From: Bacillota bacterium
GTDB taxonomy: Bacteria > Bacillota > UBA4882 > UBA8346
Direction: 5' to 3'
Assembly: GCA_029553165.1 (NCBI GenBank)
Contig: JAKPCT010000291.1
Coordinates: forward strand, 29,011-93,010
DNA: 64,000 bases
Position numbers and translations under genes: made by a program. Under the pieces are notes generated by a model. The model was not told where the DNA came from, did no database searches, and worked only from the letters and a program-made list of their open reading frames with translations. Of this stretch, positions 16,381 through 25,352 are shown piece after piece; within the stretch, counting starts at the first letter, position 1; every line of letters begins with the position of its first letter.

Positions 16381-16689
16381 GGGAAGACCGTAAACAGTTT
16401 TGATTATAGTACGTATCTTCCATATGATGCCTGGGATTCCACACCCTCAACTTTTTGGATATTCATGTTTTCGCTGGTAAATCTTTAAAACCCTTTAGGA
16501 AATTTAAGGGCATAATTTGTTACAGGACCTGGAATGTATGAAACTCAATATTAATATTAAATTTTGTTATAAAATAGCCGATAATACTTTTATTATGGCA
16601 TTTAATAACATATAATTAAATTAACTTAAAATAAAAAAATACCAATTGTAGTTAATATAAGCAAATTTAAATAATAATGTTGAGGTAAA
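16381..16689. other. Intergenic region between divergent CAP and HD-GYP genes
   Basis: AT-rich. It holds the upstream part of the CAP leader and promoter and the ribosome site GAGG before the HD-GYP gene. No open frame, tRNA or repeat was recognised. Confidence 0.4.
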
Positions 16690-17604
16690 ATGTCATATCA
16701 AAAACATCCCTTTATCGAAATTACAGTCATTGGGGCGGTAATTTTGATCTGTTTTTTATCAGGTGCTTATTGTGGTTGGAGGGTTTTAGTCAAAACGCAG
16801 ATCGAGCTAGAAATGTTGTATATTCATATCGTATTGTTTTTGGTTACAATAGTTTTTTTGGTTGCCTTTTACCAGAAAAGCCTGGCAAGTTTACAGAATA
16901 TTATTGAAGAGAAGTATGCACTGCAAAAGTTTCATTTGGATAAGCTTAATAAAATTTCTGAAGGAACTTTGCGGGCGCTATCGACAGCGCTTAATTATCG
17001 AGATCATGGTACCTGGGGTCATTCGGCAAGGGTAGTTGGTTATGCGGTCGCTATCGGTAATCGGATTGGTCTGGACGATGAGCAGTTGTTATTGCTAACT
17101 TGGGGTGGATTTCTGCATGATATTGGAAAGATCGGTGTGGTAGACAGTATCTTGTTAAAAGAGACTCCGTTAAGCAGCGATGAGTGGGAAGAGATTAGGA
17201 AACATCCCCAGTTAGGGTATGATATTGTCAGTAAAATTGATTTCTTAAAAGAGGCTTCGGACATTGTATTGCATCACCACGAAAGATATGATGGTTCGGG
17301 TTATCCGGAAGGTTTAAAAGGAGAGGGGATTTCATTATTAGCGCGAATTTTTGCCGTTGCTGATGCATTAGACGCCATGACCAGCGACCGTCCGTACCGG
17401 CCGGCGATGGACCTCCAAAAAGCGTTAGAAGAGATCACCAGATTGGCAGGGAAACAATTCTGTCCAAGGATTGTGAGTATTTTAAAGCAAATCGGACTGA
17501 AAGAGCTTCTGAAGATCAAAGAGAATATTAATGATATTAACTATATCCTTAAATTAAGGAATGATTTGGAGCAAAAGAAAGCGGACAAGTTAATGATCGG
17601 TTAA
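16690..17604 (+). CDS. Membrane-anchored HD-GYP domain phosphohydrolase
   Basis: A 304-residue protein. Two membrane helices (about 9-30 and 42-62) are followed by a short coiled linker and an HD-GYP domain from about residue 95. Metal residues are visible in HSARV, in HDIGKIG, and in the paired HHHERYDGSGYPEGL with the GYP signature. Active HD-GYP proteins hydrolyse c-di-GMP to pGpG and GMP, so this is a likely c-di-GMP phosphodiesterase. Other cyclic dinucleotides remain possible. No GGDEF partner is present nearby. It starts at ATG 16690 behind GAGG. Confidence 0.9.
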   Translation: MSYQKHPFIEITVIGAVILICFLSGAYCGWRVLVKTQIELEMLYIHIVLFLVTIVFLVAFYQKSLASLQNIIEEKYALQKFHLDKLNKISEGTLRALSTALNYRDHGTWGHSARVVGYAVAIGNRIGLDDEQLLLLTWGGFLHDIGKIGVVDSILLKETPLSSDEWEEIRKHPQLGYDIVSKIDFLKEASDIVLHHHERYDGSGYPEGLKGEGISLLARIFAVADALDAMTSDRPYRPAMDLQKALEEITRLAGKQFCPRIVSILKQIGLKELLKIKENINDINYILKLRNDLEQKKADKLMIG

Positions 17605-17613
17605 ACAAACAGA

Positions 17614-17652
17614 TAGACCTCGTTATCATACCTGATGGCGAGGTCTATTTTT
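17614..17652 (+). terminator. Terminator after the HD-GYP gene
   Basis: TAGACCTCG pairs with CGAGGTCTA, followed by TTTTTA. Confidence 0.88.
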
Positions 17653-17758
17653 ACTTTCTAACTTCTTTATGAGTTGTTTCTTTTTTGAAGCTTATCACCT
17701 TCTTGTGTCTCAATCATAAACTAAAAGTAAACTTTAGTGATTGATTGGGAGAATAACG

Positions 17759-18172
17759 ATGGATCAGAAAATGATTGAGCAATTGGTTGATAAATATCTG
17801 GGTGTCCCTTACCGTCATTTGGGAAGGGATTTAAATGGGGTAGACTGTTTGGGCCTGGCTTACTTGTTTTATAAAGATTGTGGTATCGATATTCCTGATA
17901 ATGATGGGAGTCTATATGAGGCGGATTGGTTTGTTAAAGATCCGGAACGGTATGTGCGGGGGATTCGCCGCCTGGGTACCGAAGTACCGATAAATCAAAT
18001 ACAACCCTTGGATTTTGTCTATTTCAGAATGGGCAGAGGGGTTATCACCCATGGAGGGGTCATGGTAACATCAAATGCGTTTATCCATGTCTTAGAACGG
18101 ACCCGGGTCCATATTTCGCCGTTGGACTTCAAGTGGCGACGTCGTCTGGCAGGAGCCCGCAGAATAGTATAA
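17759..18172 (+). CDS. NlpC/P60-family cysteine peptidase
   Basis: A 137-residue protein with the papain-like NlpC/P60 triad. The nucleophile Cys lies in GVDCLGLAY (about residue 30), the catalytic His in ITHGGVMV (about 97), and a polar third residue in FIHVLE. There is no signal peptide or targeting domain, unusual for a wall hydrolase; the compact single-domain form is seen in phage-tail and cytoplasmic members. The substrate is probably a D-Glu-meso-DAP type peptide bond or a related amide. The ATG at 17759 has TTGGGAG at 7 nt. Confidence 0.87.
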   Translation: MDQKMIEQLVDKYLGVPYRHLGRDLNGVDCLGLAYLFYKDCGIDIPDNDGSLYEADWFVKDPERYVRGIRRLGTEVPINQIQPLDFVYFRMGRGVITHGGVMVTSNAFIHVLERTRVHISPLDFKWRRRLAGARRIV

Positions 18173-18300
18173 TATTCCCGGATCCCATATAAATTATGCC
18201 AAAAGATTAACTCCAAGACGAAAACAAAATCATATGTTATAACAGATAAGTGTTTAGAAGCATGATTCTAAACATAAAAATGAAGTAGGGAGGTATTGAT

Positions 18301-18390
18301 ATGGGTAGAGGGATTTTTGGAGAAAACAATTGTATTTGTATCGCATTATTGATTTTATTACTCTGTAACTTCTGTGGCGGACTCTTCTAA
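18301..18390 (+). CDS. Small hydrophobic cysteine-containing peptide (29 residues)
   Basis: Reads MGRGIFGENN, then a hydrophobic helix with four cysteines, and ends CGGLF. A strong GGGAGG box lies 7 nt before the ATG, and a terminator closes the unit 20 bp after the stop. Short glycine-rich hydrophobic peptides of this kind, such as YjcZ-like proteins, are known in spore formers, but homology is not shown. Upstream, CATATGTTA at about 18232-18240 resembles a mother-cell sigma-K -10 box. Confidence 0.6.
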   Translation: MGRGIFGENNCICIALLILLLCNFCGGLF

Positions 18391-18410
18391 AAAATAACTA
18401 AGCATAAAAT

Positions 18411-18437
18411 AAAACGGGCAACTAGTTGCCCGTTTTT
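18411..18437. terminator. Bidirectional terminator between the small peptide gene and tRNA-Thr
   Basis: AAACGGGCAACT and AGTTGCCCGTTT form a perfect inverted repeat with A and T tracts on either side, so it can serve both converging units. Confidence 0.9.
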
Positions 18438-18447
18438 TGATCAAAAT

Positions 18448-18522
18448 TGGAGCTGGCGATGGGAATTGAACCCGCAACCTGCGGTTTACGATACCGCTGC
18501 TCTGCCATTGAGCTACGCCAGC
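18448..18522 (-). tRNA. tRNA-Thr(CGT)
   Basis: The minus strand folds as a complete cloverleaf: acceptor GCTGGCG/CGCCAGC, D-arm TAGCTCAATGGCAGAGCA, anticodon stem GCGGT/ACCGC with loop ATCGTAA giving anticodon CGT, T-arm GCGGGTTCAATTCCC, and encoded CCA. It reads ACG. Confidence 0.95.
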
Positions 18523-18590
18523 AAAATTTGTTTAATACATCAAAATGAAAACTTCCGTTAAAATGGGAAGTCAATTTAAATTTGATAGTA

Positions 18591-18665
18591 TGGAGCGGGC
18601 GACGGGATTCGAACCCGCGATCCTCGGCTTGGGAAGCCGATGCTCTACCACTGAGCCACACCCGC
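18591..18665 (-). tRNA. tRNA-Gly(CCC)
   Basis: The minus strand has acceptor GCGGGTG, D-arm TGGCTCAGTGGTAGAGCA, anticodon stem TCGGC/GCCGA with loop TTCCCAA giving CCC, T-arm GCGGGTTCGAATCCC, and encoded CCA. It reads GGG. It is the first gene of a two-tRNA transcript with tRNA-Thr. Confidence 0.96.
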
Positions 18666-18677
18666 GTTGTAGATAAT

Positions 18678-18706
18678 ATTATAACTGAATCAGCATCAAA
18701 AAGCAA
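18678..18706 (-). promoter_or_regulatory. Promoter of the tRNA-Gly/tRNA-Thr unit
   Basis: On the minus strand, TTGCTT (18701-18706), a 17-bp spacer and a consensus TATAAT (18678-18683), 12 bp before the tRNA-Gly 5' end. Confidence 0.85.
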
Positions 18707-18867
18707 GATTGATAGAGAGGTAATTATGTAAAAAAACAACAAATTTTTAACCCAAATATGATTGAGATTGCCAATTTTTTATGATAACTTATATATGGGA
18801 TAAATTAACTGTAAAGGGGTGGAAAAGACCTAGTTTAATCATTATTTATGTATTGAAAGGAGCTAAT

Positions 18868-19786
18868 ATGATGAAAAAGATAATGCTATTATTCACAATT
18901 ATTACGCTTTTTGTAACAACCATTTTTTCGGGTAGTATCTTTGCAGTAGATCACAATTATTTGATTAAACCAGCTGCAGTTGTCTCCAATGACTATCAAT
19001 TATTAAATAAATCTGCTTTACAATCATTGATTACCGAGATGGTTTTGGAGAAAACTTCGCAAATAAATAATAAGGTCAAAAATACTAATAATATTAGTTT
19101 TATTCAACCATACTTAATCAATCATGACTTTGCGACATCAACATCCTGGCGAAGGCTGCTATATTGCAAATATCAATGGACCAGTCCGGGCAATCCGTTC
19201 CTATATGGGAGCAAATAGTGGTGTCTTTACGCAGAGGGATCATATCTTCTATGAAAGCCGGCAAGATATAGTTACTTATGCCAGAGTGCATAAGATTGGC
19301 GCTATTTTAGATTTTTATGATTACAGTCCGGAAGCAACGGGAATGGTCTATCAAAATAATAATAATAAAGTCGATGTTGATTTATTAGGATTAAAATTAG
19401 ATTTAAGTTTAGTTATTGATGGAAAACCTGATAAAATATGGATTCCGGGTTCGCTGAAATGGGAGATGCTAGATGGTGCACAGGGGGGATTAATAATTGC
19501 GCATCGTTATGAAGCGGATTTTGACACTATTATTAATACCTCATACTATTTAGATGAAGCGAATGCAGACAATCAATTTACCGGAGATCCACATGCATAT
19601 GGTTCGTCAGGAATTTATTTAATCGGGTTGATCTATGATATGGAGCAGACGCTTCCTGATGCCAAAAATTTGACAATCAGACGCCATCTTTATTATACGG
19701 AACCAGGTTTAAAGGTGGAAAATGCAAAGAGTTTCTTTGAACGCACTAATAATCCTTTAAGATTTGAGGTTCAATTATTAAAATAA
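18868..19786 (+). pseudogene. Secreted protein gene interrupted by a frameshift
   Basis: The first part (from ATG 18868 or 18871 behind AAAGGAG) encodes a signal peptide and about 85 residues, ending in a frame that reads on only to 19218. From about 19124 the coding sense moves to the next frame and continues to 19786 (about 215 residues, with HPGEGCYIANING, QRDHIFYESRQDI and an Asp/Tyr-rich beta domain). The second part has no ribosome site, so one gene has suffered a +1-type shift between about 19118 and 19200. The family was not recognised. A sequencing error or programmed frameshift is possible, but no slippery heptamer stands out. Confidence 0.75.
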
Positions 19787-19891
19787 TTCTTTCGTTAAAA
19801 TAAGGATTAATTAAAGGATTTTTTGAGTTCAGGTCGAAAAGAAACTCAATAATTACTATATGCTAAAAGGCATATTTTGGAGGTGTTAAAG

Positions 19892-20062
19892 ATGAGTTAT
19901 AAAATCAGTGATGACTGCATTAGTTGTGGCGCTTGCCAGCCAGAATGTCCAGTTGAAGCAATCAGCGAAGGTTCTGATAAATATTTGATTGACGCTGGTA
20001 AATGTATTGATTGCGGCGCATGCGCAAATGTATGTCCTGTAAGCGCTCCGGCTCAAGAATAA
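19892..20062 (+). CDS. Clostridial-type 2[4Fe-4S] ferredoxin
   Basis: A 56-residue protein with two CxxCxxCxxxCP motifs (CISCGACQPECP and CIDCGACANVCP), each supplying ligands for one cubane cluster and partly for the other. It is a low-potential electron carrier for hydrogenase, pyruvate:ferredoxin oxidoreductase or Rnf-type systems, and may also feed the rubrerythrin/SOR pathway. Strong GGAGGTG lies 6 nt before the ATG. It is monocistronic, closed by the terminator at 20101. Confidence 0.97.
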   Translation: MSYKISDDCISCGACQPECPVEAISEGSDKYLIDAGKCIDCGACANVCPVSAPAQE

Positions 20063-20100
20063 TTATTAATTAAGGAATAAAAAAGAATTATTAATTGAAT

Positions 20101-20152
20101 TGACCCCATTAGTTAGACCTGAAATCTAATCTTTTGGGGTCATCTTATTTTG
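20101..20152 (+). terminator. Terminator after the ferredoxin gene
   Basis: TGACCCCA pairs with TGGGGTCA, with an inner TTAGA/TCTAA stem, followed by TCTTATTTT. Confidence 0.8.
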
Positions 20153-20181
20153 TAGATAATTAATTGTTTTTGCAGTGGTTT

Positions 20182-20373
20182 TTAAAGAATCGGGGGACAA
20201 ACGATCTCGGGCTCCTCAATAGCTTTCTCCTCAACATACTCAATTAAGAGCCGGTTGACCACCTCCGACAGACTTTGTTGCTCATAGAAGCTAATGTGGC
20301 GGAGCTTTTCATAAACGTCCTGATCGATTCTGACATGTAAATTCTTTTTGGATATCTGTGATATGCGTTCCAT
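20182..20373 (-). CDS. Small ribbon-helix-helix (CopG/Arc-like) protein
   Basis: A 63-residue protein. A beta strand (KKNLHVRIDQDVYEKL) leads into helix A and the turn SLSEVVNRLLIEYVEE, the pattern of ribbon-helix-helix DNA binders that dimerise through the N-terminal strand. No toxin gene adjoins it, so a lone transcription regulator is more likely than an antitoxin. A target is not evident. The ATG at 20373 precedes a clear RHH start, though the ribosome site is weak. Confidence 0.72.
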   Translation of the reverse strand: MERISQISKKNLHVRIDQDVYEKLRHISFYEQQSLSEVVNRLLIEYVEEKAIEEPEIVCPPIL

Positions 20374-20436
20374 GAATCTATAGTTTCACTTGTTAACTGA
20401 AGTTATACCTAGAAAAGTGTGGTAGGAAAATTCGGT

Positions 20437-20880
20437 TTATTCTAAAAACGAATTAACTAACTGGTTCACTACTTTTCCATCAGCCCGCCCTTTTACTTTA
20501 GGCATTAATGCTGCCATTACCTTCCCCATGTCTTTTTTGGAGGTTGCTCCAACGGAATCAATTATTTCCTGGACGATCGCTTTTAATTCTTCCTCTGATA
20601 ACTGTGCGGGCAAATACTCTTGTAAGATTTGCAATTCCATCTTTAGGCTTTCAACAATATCATTGCGACCAGCTTTTTCGTACTCGATGATCGCGTCTTT
20701 ACGCTGTTTTGCTTCTTTGGCTAAAACTTCAATTACTTCTGAATCATCTAATTCATGACCGCGGTCAATCTCTAAGTTGGTAATCGCCGCTTTTACTAAT
20801 CTGATTACCGAGAGCTTGAGTTGGGACTTATTTTTTAGTGCCACTTTCATCTCTTCTTGCAGCTTTTCTTTTAAAGTCAT
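20437..20880 (-). CDS. yqeY: GatB/YqeY domain protein YqeY
   Basis: A 147-residue helical protein. The first two thirds form the YqeY bundle (LKEKLQEEMKVALKNK ... LSVIRLVKAAITNLEI), and the C-terminal domain resembles the GatB tail that binds tRNA. YqeY is widespread and often next to rpsU in Firmicutes, but that gene is absent here. A role in tRNA-dependent amidation is suspected, not shown. The ATG at 20880 lies 6 nt after AGGAGG, so the upstream in-frame start is discarded. Confidence 0.93.
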   Translation of the reverse strand: MTLKEKLQEEMKVALKNKSQLKLSVIRLVKAAITNLEIDRGHELDDSEVIEVLAKEAKQRKDAIIEYEKAGRNDIVESLKMELQILQEYLPAQLSEEELKAIVQEIIDSVGATSKKDMGKVMAALMPKVKGRADGKVVNQLVNSFLE

Positions 20881-21048
20881 CGGGAACCTCCTGGTTAACA
20901 ATAATAAAGTACCAAATATGATCTAATTATAACATATTCCAATTTATCAATAAAATGTCGCTTCCTTACTAAATAGTTTTGTTTAAGCAAGCTATAGTAA
21001 TAAAAGTCAGTCAATTAACCCACTCTAATATCAGGGAGGGGAACAATT

Positions 21049-22908
21049 ATGCCATCAAAGAAGAGGAGTAAAAAAAGGGCTAAACCGCGACGGAAAATTC
21101 CCCGCTTTTTTTTGGGATTAATATTATTAGCGGGGTTGGTATTATTATGCTTAGTCTTTTTTAATCCGTGGGTTTGGCGATTGGATTTGCGGGGAGCGTT
21201 GGAGCAGAGTAAAGTTGCTTCTACCGTTTATGACCGCGAAGGAGCAGCAATCGCAACACTGTATGGAAAACCTCGGTTGTGGATTAAGATTGATCAGATT
21301 CCGGTTAAGTTACGCGAAGCGTTTATTGCTACTGAAGATGCACGTTTTTATCAACATAAGGGGATTGATATCCGGGGGATTACCCGGGCGCTTTACCATG
21401 ATCTTCGGACACGAAGTAAACTCCAAGGTGGAAGCACAATAACACAGCAGTTGGTTAAGAATATTTTTTTCACCAATGAAAAAGACTTTCTGCGGAAGAT
21501 TTTAGAGATGTCTTATGCAATCAGAGTTGAACAACAGTATTCCAAAGATCAGATATTAGAGTTTTATCTCAATAGTATTTATTTGGGGCATGGGACCTGG
21601 GGGATCGCGGCTGCTGCAGAGGTTTATTTTGGAAAACCGGTTACCAAGTTATCAATTGCTGAAGGCGCATTAATAGCGGCATTAGCTAAAAGTCCCGAAT
21701 ATTATTCGCCGTTTCGCAATTATCAGGCCGGGCTCAAACGGCGCAATTTGGTTTTAAAACTGATGTGGCAGTATGGTTATTTGACTGAAGCCGAATACCG
21801 TGACAGTGTTAATGAACCGTTAGAAATTCTTGACCGTCCGGGGACTGCGTATGTTGGCGCTTATTTTGTTGACTATGTATTAGACGTATTACGGGCGCAG
21901 ACTTCATTTGATGAAAATTATTTACGTTCGGCCGGTTTAAAAATTTATACAACAATGGACCGTGAGATCCAGAAAGCGGCGGAACAGGCATTGCTTGAAT
22001 TGCCGGAAGACGGTGCTGATCAGTGGGGGATACTGCAACCACAAGGAGCTTTGGTAGCAATTAATGCTCAAAATGGCGGATTGTTAGCGATTGTGGGCGG
22101 GAGACGCTACTCTGCCGCCCAGATTAACCGGAGTTATAAATTACTGCGGCAGCCGGGTTCAGCAATTAAACCATTTGTCTTTGCAGCCGCTTTGGAAGAA
22201 GGGTATAGTCCGGACTCAGAACTGTCAGATCAGCCCTTAGAACTTGAAGTTGCCGGAAAGATTTGGCGCCCCCAAAACTATGATAACAAATATCGGGGAT
22301 TGATCACACTTCGTAGAGCATTAGAAGAATCAGTCAATACGGTTGCAATTCAGTTGGTCCAAAATATTGGGATTGGTCGGGTAATGGAACAGATGAAACG
22401 CATGGGAATCACCAACTTGGTAGAGACCGGAACCAAAAATGATCATAGTTTAGCTCCTTTAGCTTTGGGAGGATTAACTAAAGGGGTTAATTTATTGGAA
22501 TTAACTGCTTCATATAGTCCATTTGCGAATCAGGGGGTATATTCGGAACCATTTGGGATAACCAGGGTTTATGATGGTTCAGGGAGACTGATTTTTCAGG
22601 CCGGGCCACGGCAACGACAGGTAATTAGCCCGGAAATCGCTGTGGCGATGACTTCGATCATGGAAGGAGTGATTACCAGAGGGACCGGATTGCGGGCCCG
22701 GATCGCAGAAAAACAGGCTGCAGGGAAGACCGGAACTACTAACCGGAATACGAATGCTTGGTTCATTGGTTACACCGATACCGTGTTGGCAGGGGTATGG
22801 CTTGGAAATGATCAAGCCGGAAAACCGTTACAGGCTAAAGGAGTACCGTTGGGAAGCGGAACAGCTGCGGCAATCTGGGGTGAATTTTTGCGTCGAGTTG
22901 AAAGATAG
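21049..22908 (+). CDS. Class A penicillin-binding protein (PBP1A-like)
   Basis: A 619-residue bifunctional peptidoglycan synthase. A very basic N-terminus and one membrane anchor (about 20-38) precede the GT51 glycosyltransferase with catalytic E96 in ATEDARFY and GGSTITQQLVKN (127-138). The transpeptidase has S371-A-I-K374, S428-V-N430 and K560-T-G-T-T. It polymerises lipid II and cross-links stem peptides outside the membrane; beta-lactams acylate S371. It starts at ATG 21049 behind GGGAGGGG. Its 3' end overlaps the convergent flippase gene by 74 bp. A second class A PBP lies at 29280. Confidence 0.96.
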   Translation: MPSKKRSKKRAKPRRKIPRFFLGLILLAGLVLLCLVFFNPWVWRLDLRGALEQSKVASTVYDREGAAIATLYGKPRLWIKIDQIPVKLREAFIATEDARFYQHKGIDIRGITRALYHDLRTRSKLQGGSTITQQLVKNIFFTNEKDFLRKILEMSYAIRVEQQYSKDQILEFYLNSIYLGHGTWGIAAAAEVYFGKPVTKLSIAEGALIAALAKSPEYYSPFRNYQAGLKRRNLVLKLMWQYGYLTEAEYRDSVNEPLEILDRPGTAYVGAYFVDYVLDVLRAQTSFDENYLRSAGLKIYTTMDREIQKAAEQALLELPEDGADQWGILQPQGALVAINAQNGGLLAIVGGRRYSAAQINRSYKLLRQPGSAIKPFVFAAALEEGYSPDSELSDQPLELEVAGKIWRPQNYDNKYRGLITLRRALEESVNTVAIQLVQNIGIGRVMEQMKRMGITNLVETGTKNDHSLAPLALGGLTKGVNLLELTASYSPFANQGVYSEPFGITRVYDGSGRLIFQAGPRQRQVISPEIAVAMTSIMEGVITRGTGLRARIAEKQAAGKTGTTNRNTNAWFIGYTDTVLAGVWLGNDQAGKPLQAKGVPLGSGTAAAIWGEFLRRVER

Positions 22909-24199
22909 AACTGATCTTGGCAAAACTGGCCAAAAAGATGAAAATTTGAGTTACTGTTATTGACCATGCCGCTCCGTTAATCCCAAGTGGTTTGATTAAA
23001 ATAAAGAAAAGCATGGTCTTTAAGCCGATCCCCCATAAACTTAACATCAGAATTATACTGCTGGAACCGGCTGCGCTTAAAATAGTTAAATTTAGAATTG
23101 CGATTCCGGCAAAGGGAAGGCCGATCACCAACAGACGAATCAGATCGACACTGGAGACATTGCCATAGAGAAATAATGCCAATGGTCTGGCATTCCAAAA
23201 GATTAAAAAAAATCCGGTGAGACAGATGCAGATTGCTGCTAAATAATAACGCTGAATCTTCTTTTGAAAAACGGATGAAAGATTAGTTTGTGCTGCGGAA
23301 CTGACTTGGGGTGATAACACTGAAGCTAACGGAAGCATAAAGATCAACGGGAAGAAAGCTACCGGTGCTGCCATCCCGTTTAATACTCCAAAGATGTTGG
23401 TGCTTTGTGACAAGGTATAACCATTACTGATTAATAATTTAGGGACTAAAGATGCTTCGCTGGCAGCGCTGATTGAGACCACAATTTGATTTAACAGTAA
23501 TGGCCAGGCATAGTTAAAGATTGCCAATCGGGGAATGTTTTCGATATTAGAGGTATTAATGGGAATTGAATGTTTATATTTATTGAAATAATAGACTGTG
23601 AGAAAGCAGACAATTTCGCCAACGGTTAACCCAATCATCGGAATGGCGGATGATTCCAATTTAATAACTGGAAACAGAAACATCAATAACAGGCAAGCAG
23701 TAGTGATCTCGGAGATCTGCTCGGTAATTTCGGATAACGCCGTAGGCGCCATTAAAGAAAAACCCTGAAAGTAACTGCGGTAAATTGCCGAAAGAGCCGA
23801 AAATGGTATGGCAATACAAATGATTAATAACGAGAATTTAACTCTGGGATCCGCAAAGACATACTTCCCCAGTAATGGCGCGGAGAGAAACAGTAAAATA
23901 CTGCTGATTAATGAAGTAATAATAACTGTTTTGACAGACCAAATTTTTAATTGGTTGATTTTGTTAAATTCTTTCTTTTCGAGATATTCGGCAACCCATT
24001 TGGTAATTGCCATTGGCAATCCAATAGTTGCTAAACCGCTTAACAACCGGTAAACCGGGTATGCCATCTGAAAAACCCCTAATCCGTCAGCTCCGATTTT
24101 ACGGGCCAGCCAAATCCGATAAACTGTCCCCATAAAATGGATTGCCAGTCCCGAACCTAGCAGATAGAAGAAGTTTAACAAATTTGGTCTTGATTTCAT
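22835..24199 (-). CDS. MOP-superfamily flippase (oligosaccharide/lipid exporter)
   Basis: A 454-residue protein with about 12-14 membrane helices and the N-terminal family motif GTVYRIWLARKIGADGLGVFQMAYP, nearly the same as in the YabM-like protein at 10152. It is probably a SpoVB-type flippase for a lipid-linked glycan precursor. The ATG at 24199 follows GGGGGA; the longer frame to 24262 lacks a ribosome site. The C-terminus is encoded in the opposite strand of the PBP 3' end. Its neighbour polymerises lipid II, which suits a wall-precursor role. Confidence 0.82.
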   Translation of the reverse strand: MKSRPNLLNFFYLLGSGLAIHFMGTVYRIWLARKIGADGLGVFQMAYPVYRLLSGLATIGLPMAITKWVAEYLEKKEFNKINQLKIWSVKTVIITSLISSILLFLSAPLLGKYVFADPRVKFSLLIICIAIPFSALSAIYRSYFQGFSLMAPTALSEITEQISEITTACLLLMFLFPVIKLESSAIPMIGLTVGEIVCFLTVYYFNKYKHSIPINTSNIENIPRLAIFNYAWPLLLNQIVVSISAASEASLVPKLLISNGYTLSQSTNIFGVLNGMAAPVAFFPLIFMLPLASVLSPQVSSAAQTNLSSVFQKKIQRYYLAAICICLTGFFLIFWNARPLALFLYGNVSSVDLIRLLVIGLPFAGIAILNLTILSAAGSSSIILMLSLWGIGLKTMLFFILIKPLGINGAAWSITVTQIFIFLASFAKISSIFQLDAKIHPRLPQLFRFPTVLL

Positions 24200-24335
24200 A
24201 CCGATCCCCCGCTTGAATTGTCGTGTAGTAAACTCTATGTAACAGGCCCAAGAATATACCAATTAATCGGTTGCCGGTAATCAATCACGCTGTCTGGGCT
24301 AAATGCATAAGATGCATCAAAAAGGAGTGAGTTCA

Positions 24336-25337
24336 ATGCGGCGAGTGTTAATTGGTGTATTATTATCGCTGGTTATTTTGACTGGTGTATCGTGTTCAAA
24401 AGAGACTTCCGGGGTTACCAGTATTAAGTTGTCGGAGGTTGTGCGGTCGGTTTTTTACGCCCCGCAGTATGTAGCGATCAGTCAAGGCTTTTTTGAAGAG
24501 GAAGGTTTAAAGATTGAGCTCTCAACGGCTTGGGGCGCTGACAAAGGGGCGGCGGCGCTGGTGTCAGGAAGTGTGGATATTGGATTTTTCGGGCCGGAAG
24601 CGGCGGTCTATGTTTATAACCAAGGGGCGGAAGATTATCTGGTGGCTTTTGCGCAGTTGACTAAAGGCGATGGTTCCTTCTTCATGGCGCGTCAACCGAT
24701 GCCGGATTTCAAATGGGAAGCTGTTAAAAATAAAGTGATTATCGGCAGTCGTCCCGGAGGCGTCCCCCAAATGCTTCTGGAACATGTCCTGCGAAAAAAC
24801 AATATCAAACCCGGGGTTGATGTTAATATAATTCAGAATATTCAGTTTACGGCCACTGCCGGTGCTTTTAAAAGCGGGACCGGCGACTTTATTCAACTGT
24901 TTGAGCCAACTGTATCGGCACTGGAAAAAGAGGGAGTCGGCTATGTTGTCGCTTCATTTCGGGTTGAAGGCGGAGTTATTCCCTATACGGCTTATCATGC
25001 CCGTAAAAATTATCTCAAAAAGAATCCCGAAATAATTCAACGGTTTACCAATGCAATTTACCGGGGGCAGATCTGGGTTCAAAACCATAGTTCCGAAGAG
25101 ATCGCGGAGGCAATCGAAGAGTTTTTCCCGGATATTGAAGCGGACATCTTATTGATGGCGATTCGACGTTATAAAGCTCAGGATACCTGGTCGCAAAACC
25201 CTATTATGACCAATACGGCGTTCAATCATTTGCAGACCATCATTCAGGAAGCCGGTGAACTTAGCAAGTTGGTTCCATACGAAAAGATGGTTGAAACCAA
25301 GTTTGCAATTCAGGCAATTAAAGATGTCAGTGAATAG
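24336..25337 (+). CDS. ABC transporter substrate-binding lipoprotein (NitT/TauT, SsuA/THI5-like)
   Basis: A 333-residue exported protein. The signal peptide ends in a lipobox-like GVSC at about residues 23-26. The periplasmic-binding fold of the NMT1/THI5 type follows, with RSVFYAPQYVAISQGFFEEEGL, a typical start, and the later GADKGAAALVSGSVDIGFFGPE. Family members bind aliphatic sulfonates, nitrate or pyrimidine precursors; the ligand here cannot be deduced. The ATG at 24336 is behind AAAGGAGTGA. It is the first gene of a three-gene importer operon (binding protein, ATPase, permease). No TPP riboswitch was found upstream. Confidence 0.9.
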   Translation: MRRVLIGVLLSLVILTGVSCSKETSGVTSIKLSEVVRSVFYAPQYVAISQGFFEEEGLKIELSTAWGADKGAAALVSGSVDIGFFGPEAAVYVYNQGAEDYLVAFAQLTKGDGSFFMARQPMPDFKWEAVKNKVIIGSRPGGVPQMLLEHVLRKNNIKPGVDVNIIQNIQFTATAGAFKSGTGDFIQLFEPTVSALEKEGVGYVVASFRVEGGVIPYTAYHARKNYLKKNPEIIQRFTNAIYRGQIWVQNHSSEEIAEAIEEFFPDIEADILLMAIRRYKAQDTWSQNPIMTNTAFNHLQTIIQEAGELSKLVPYEKMVETKFAIQAIKDVSE

Positions 25338-25352
25338 TGGTAGGGAACAACC

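Noticed and set aside
24200..24335. TPP riboswitch before the THI5-like binding protein
   Set aside because: The CUGAGA and related conserved blocks are absent, and the region is too short.
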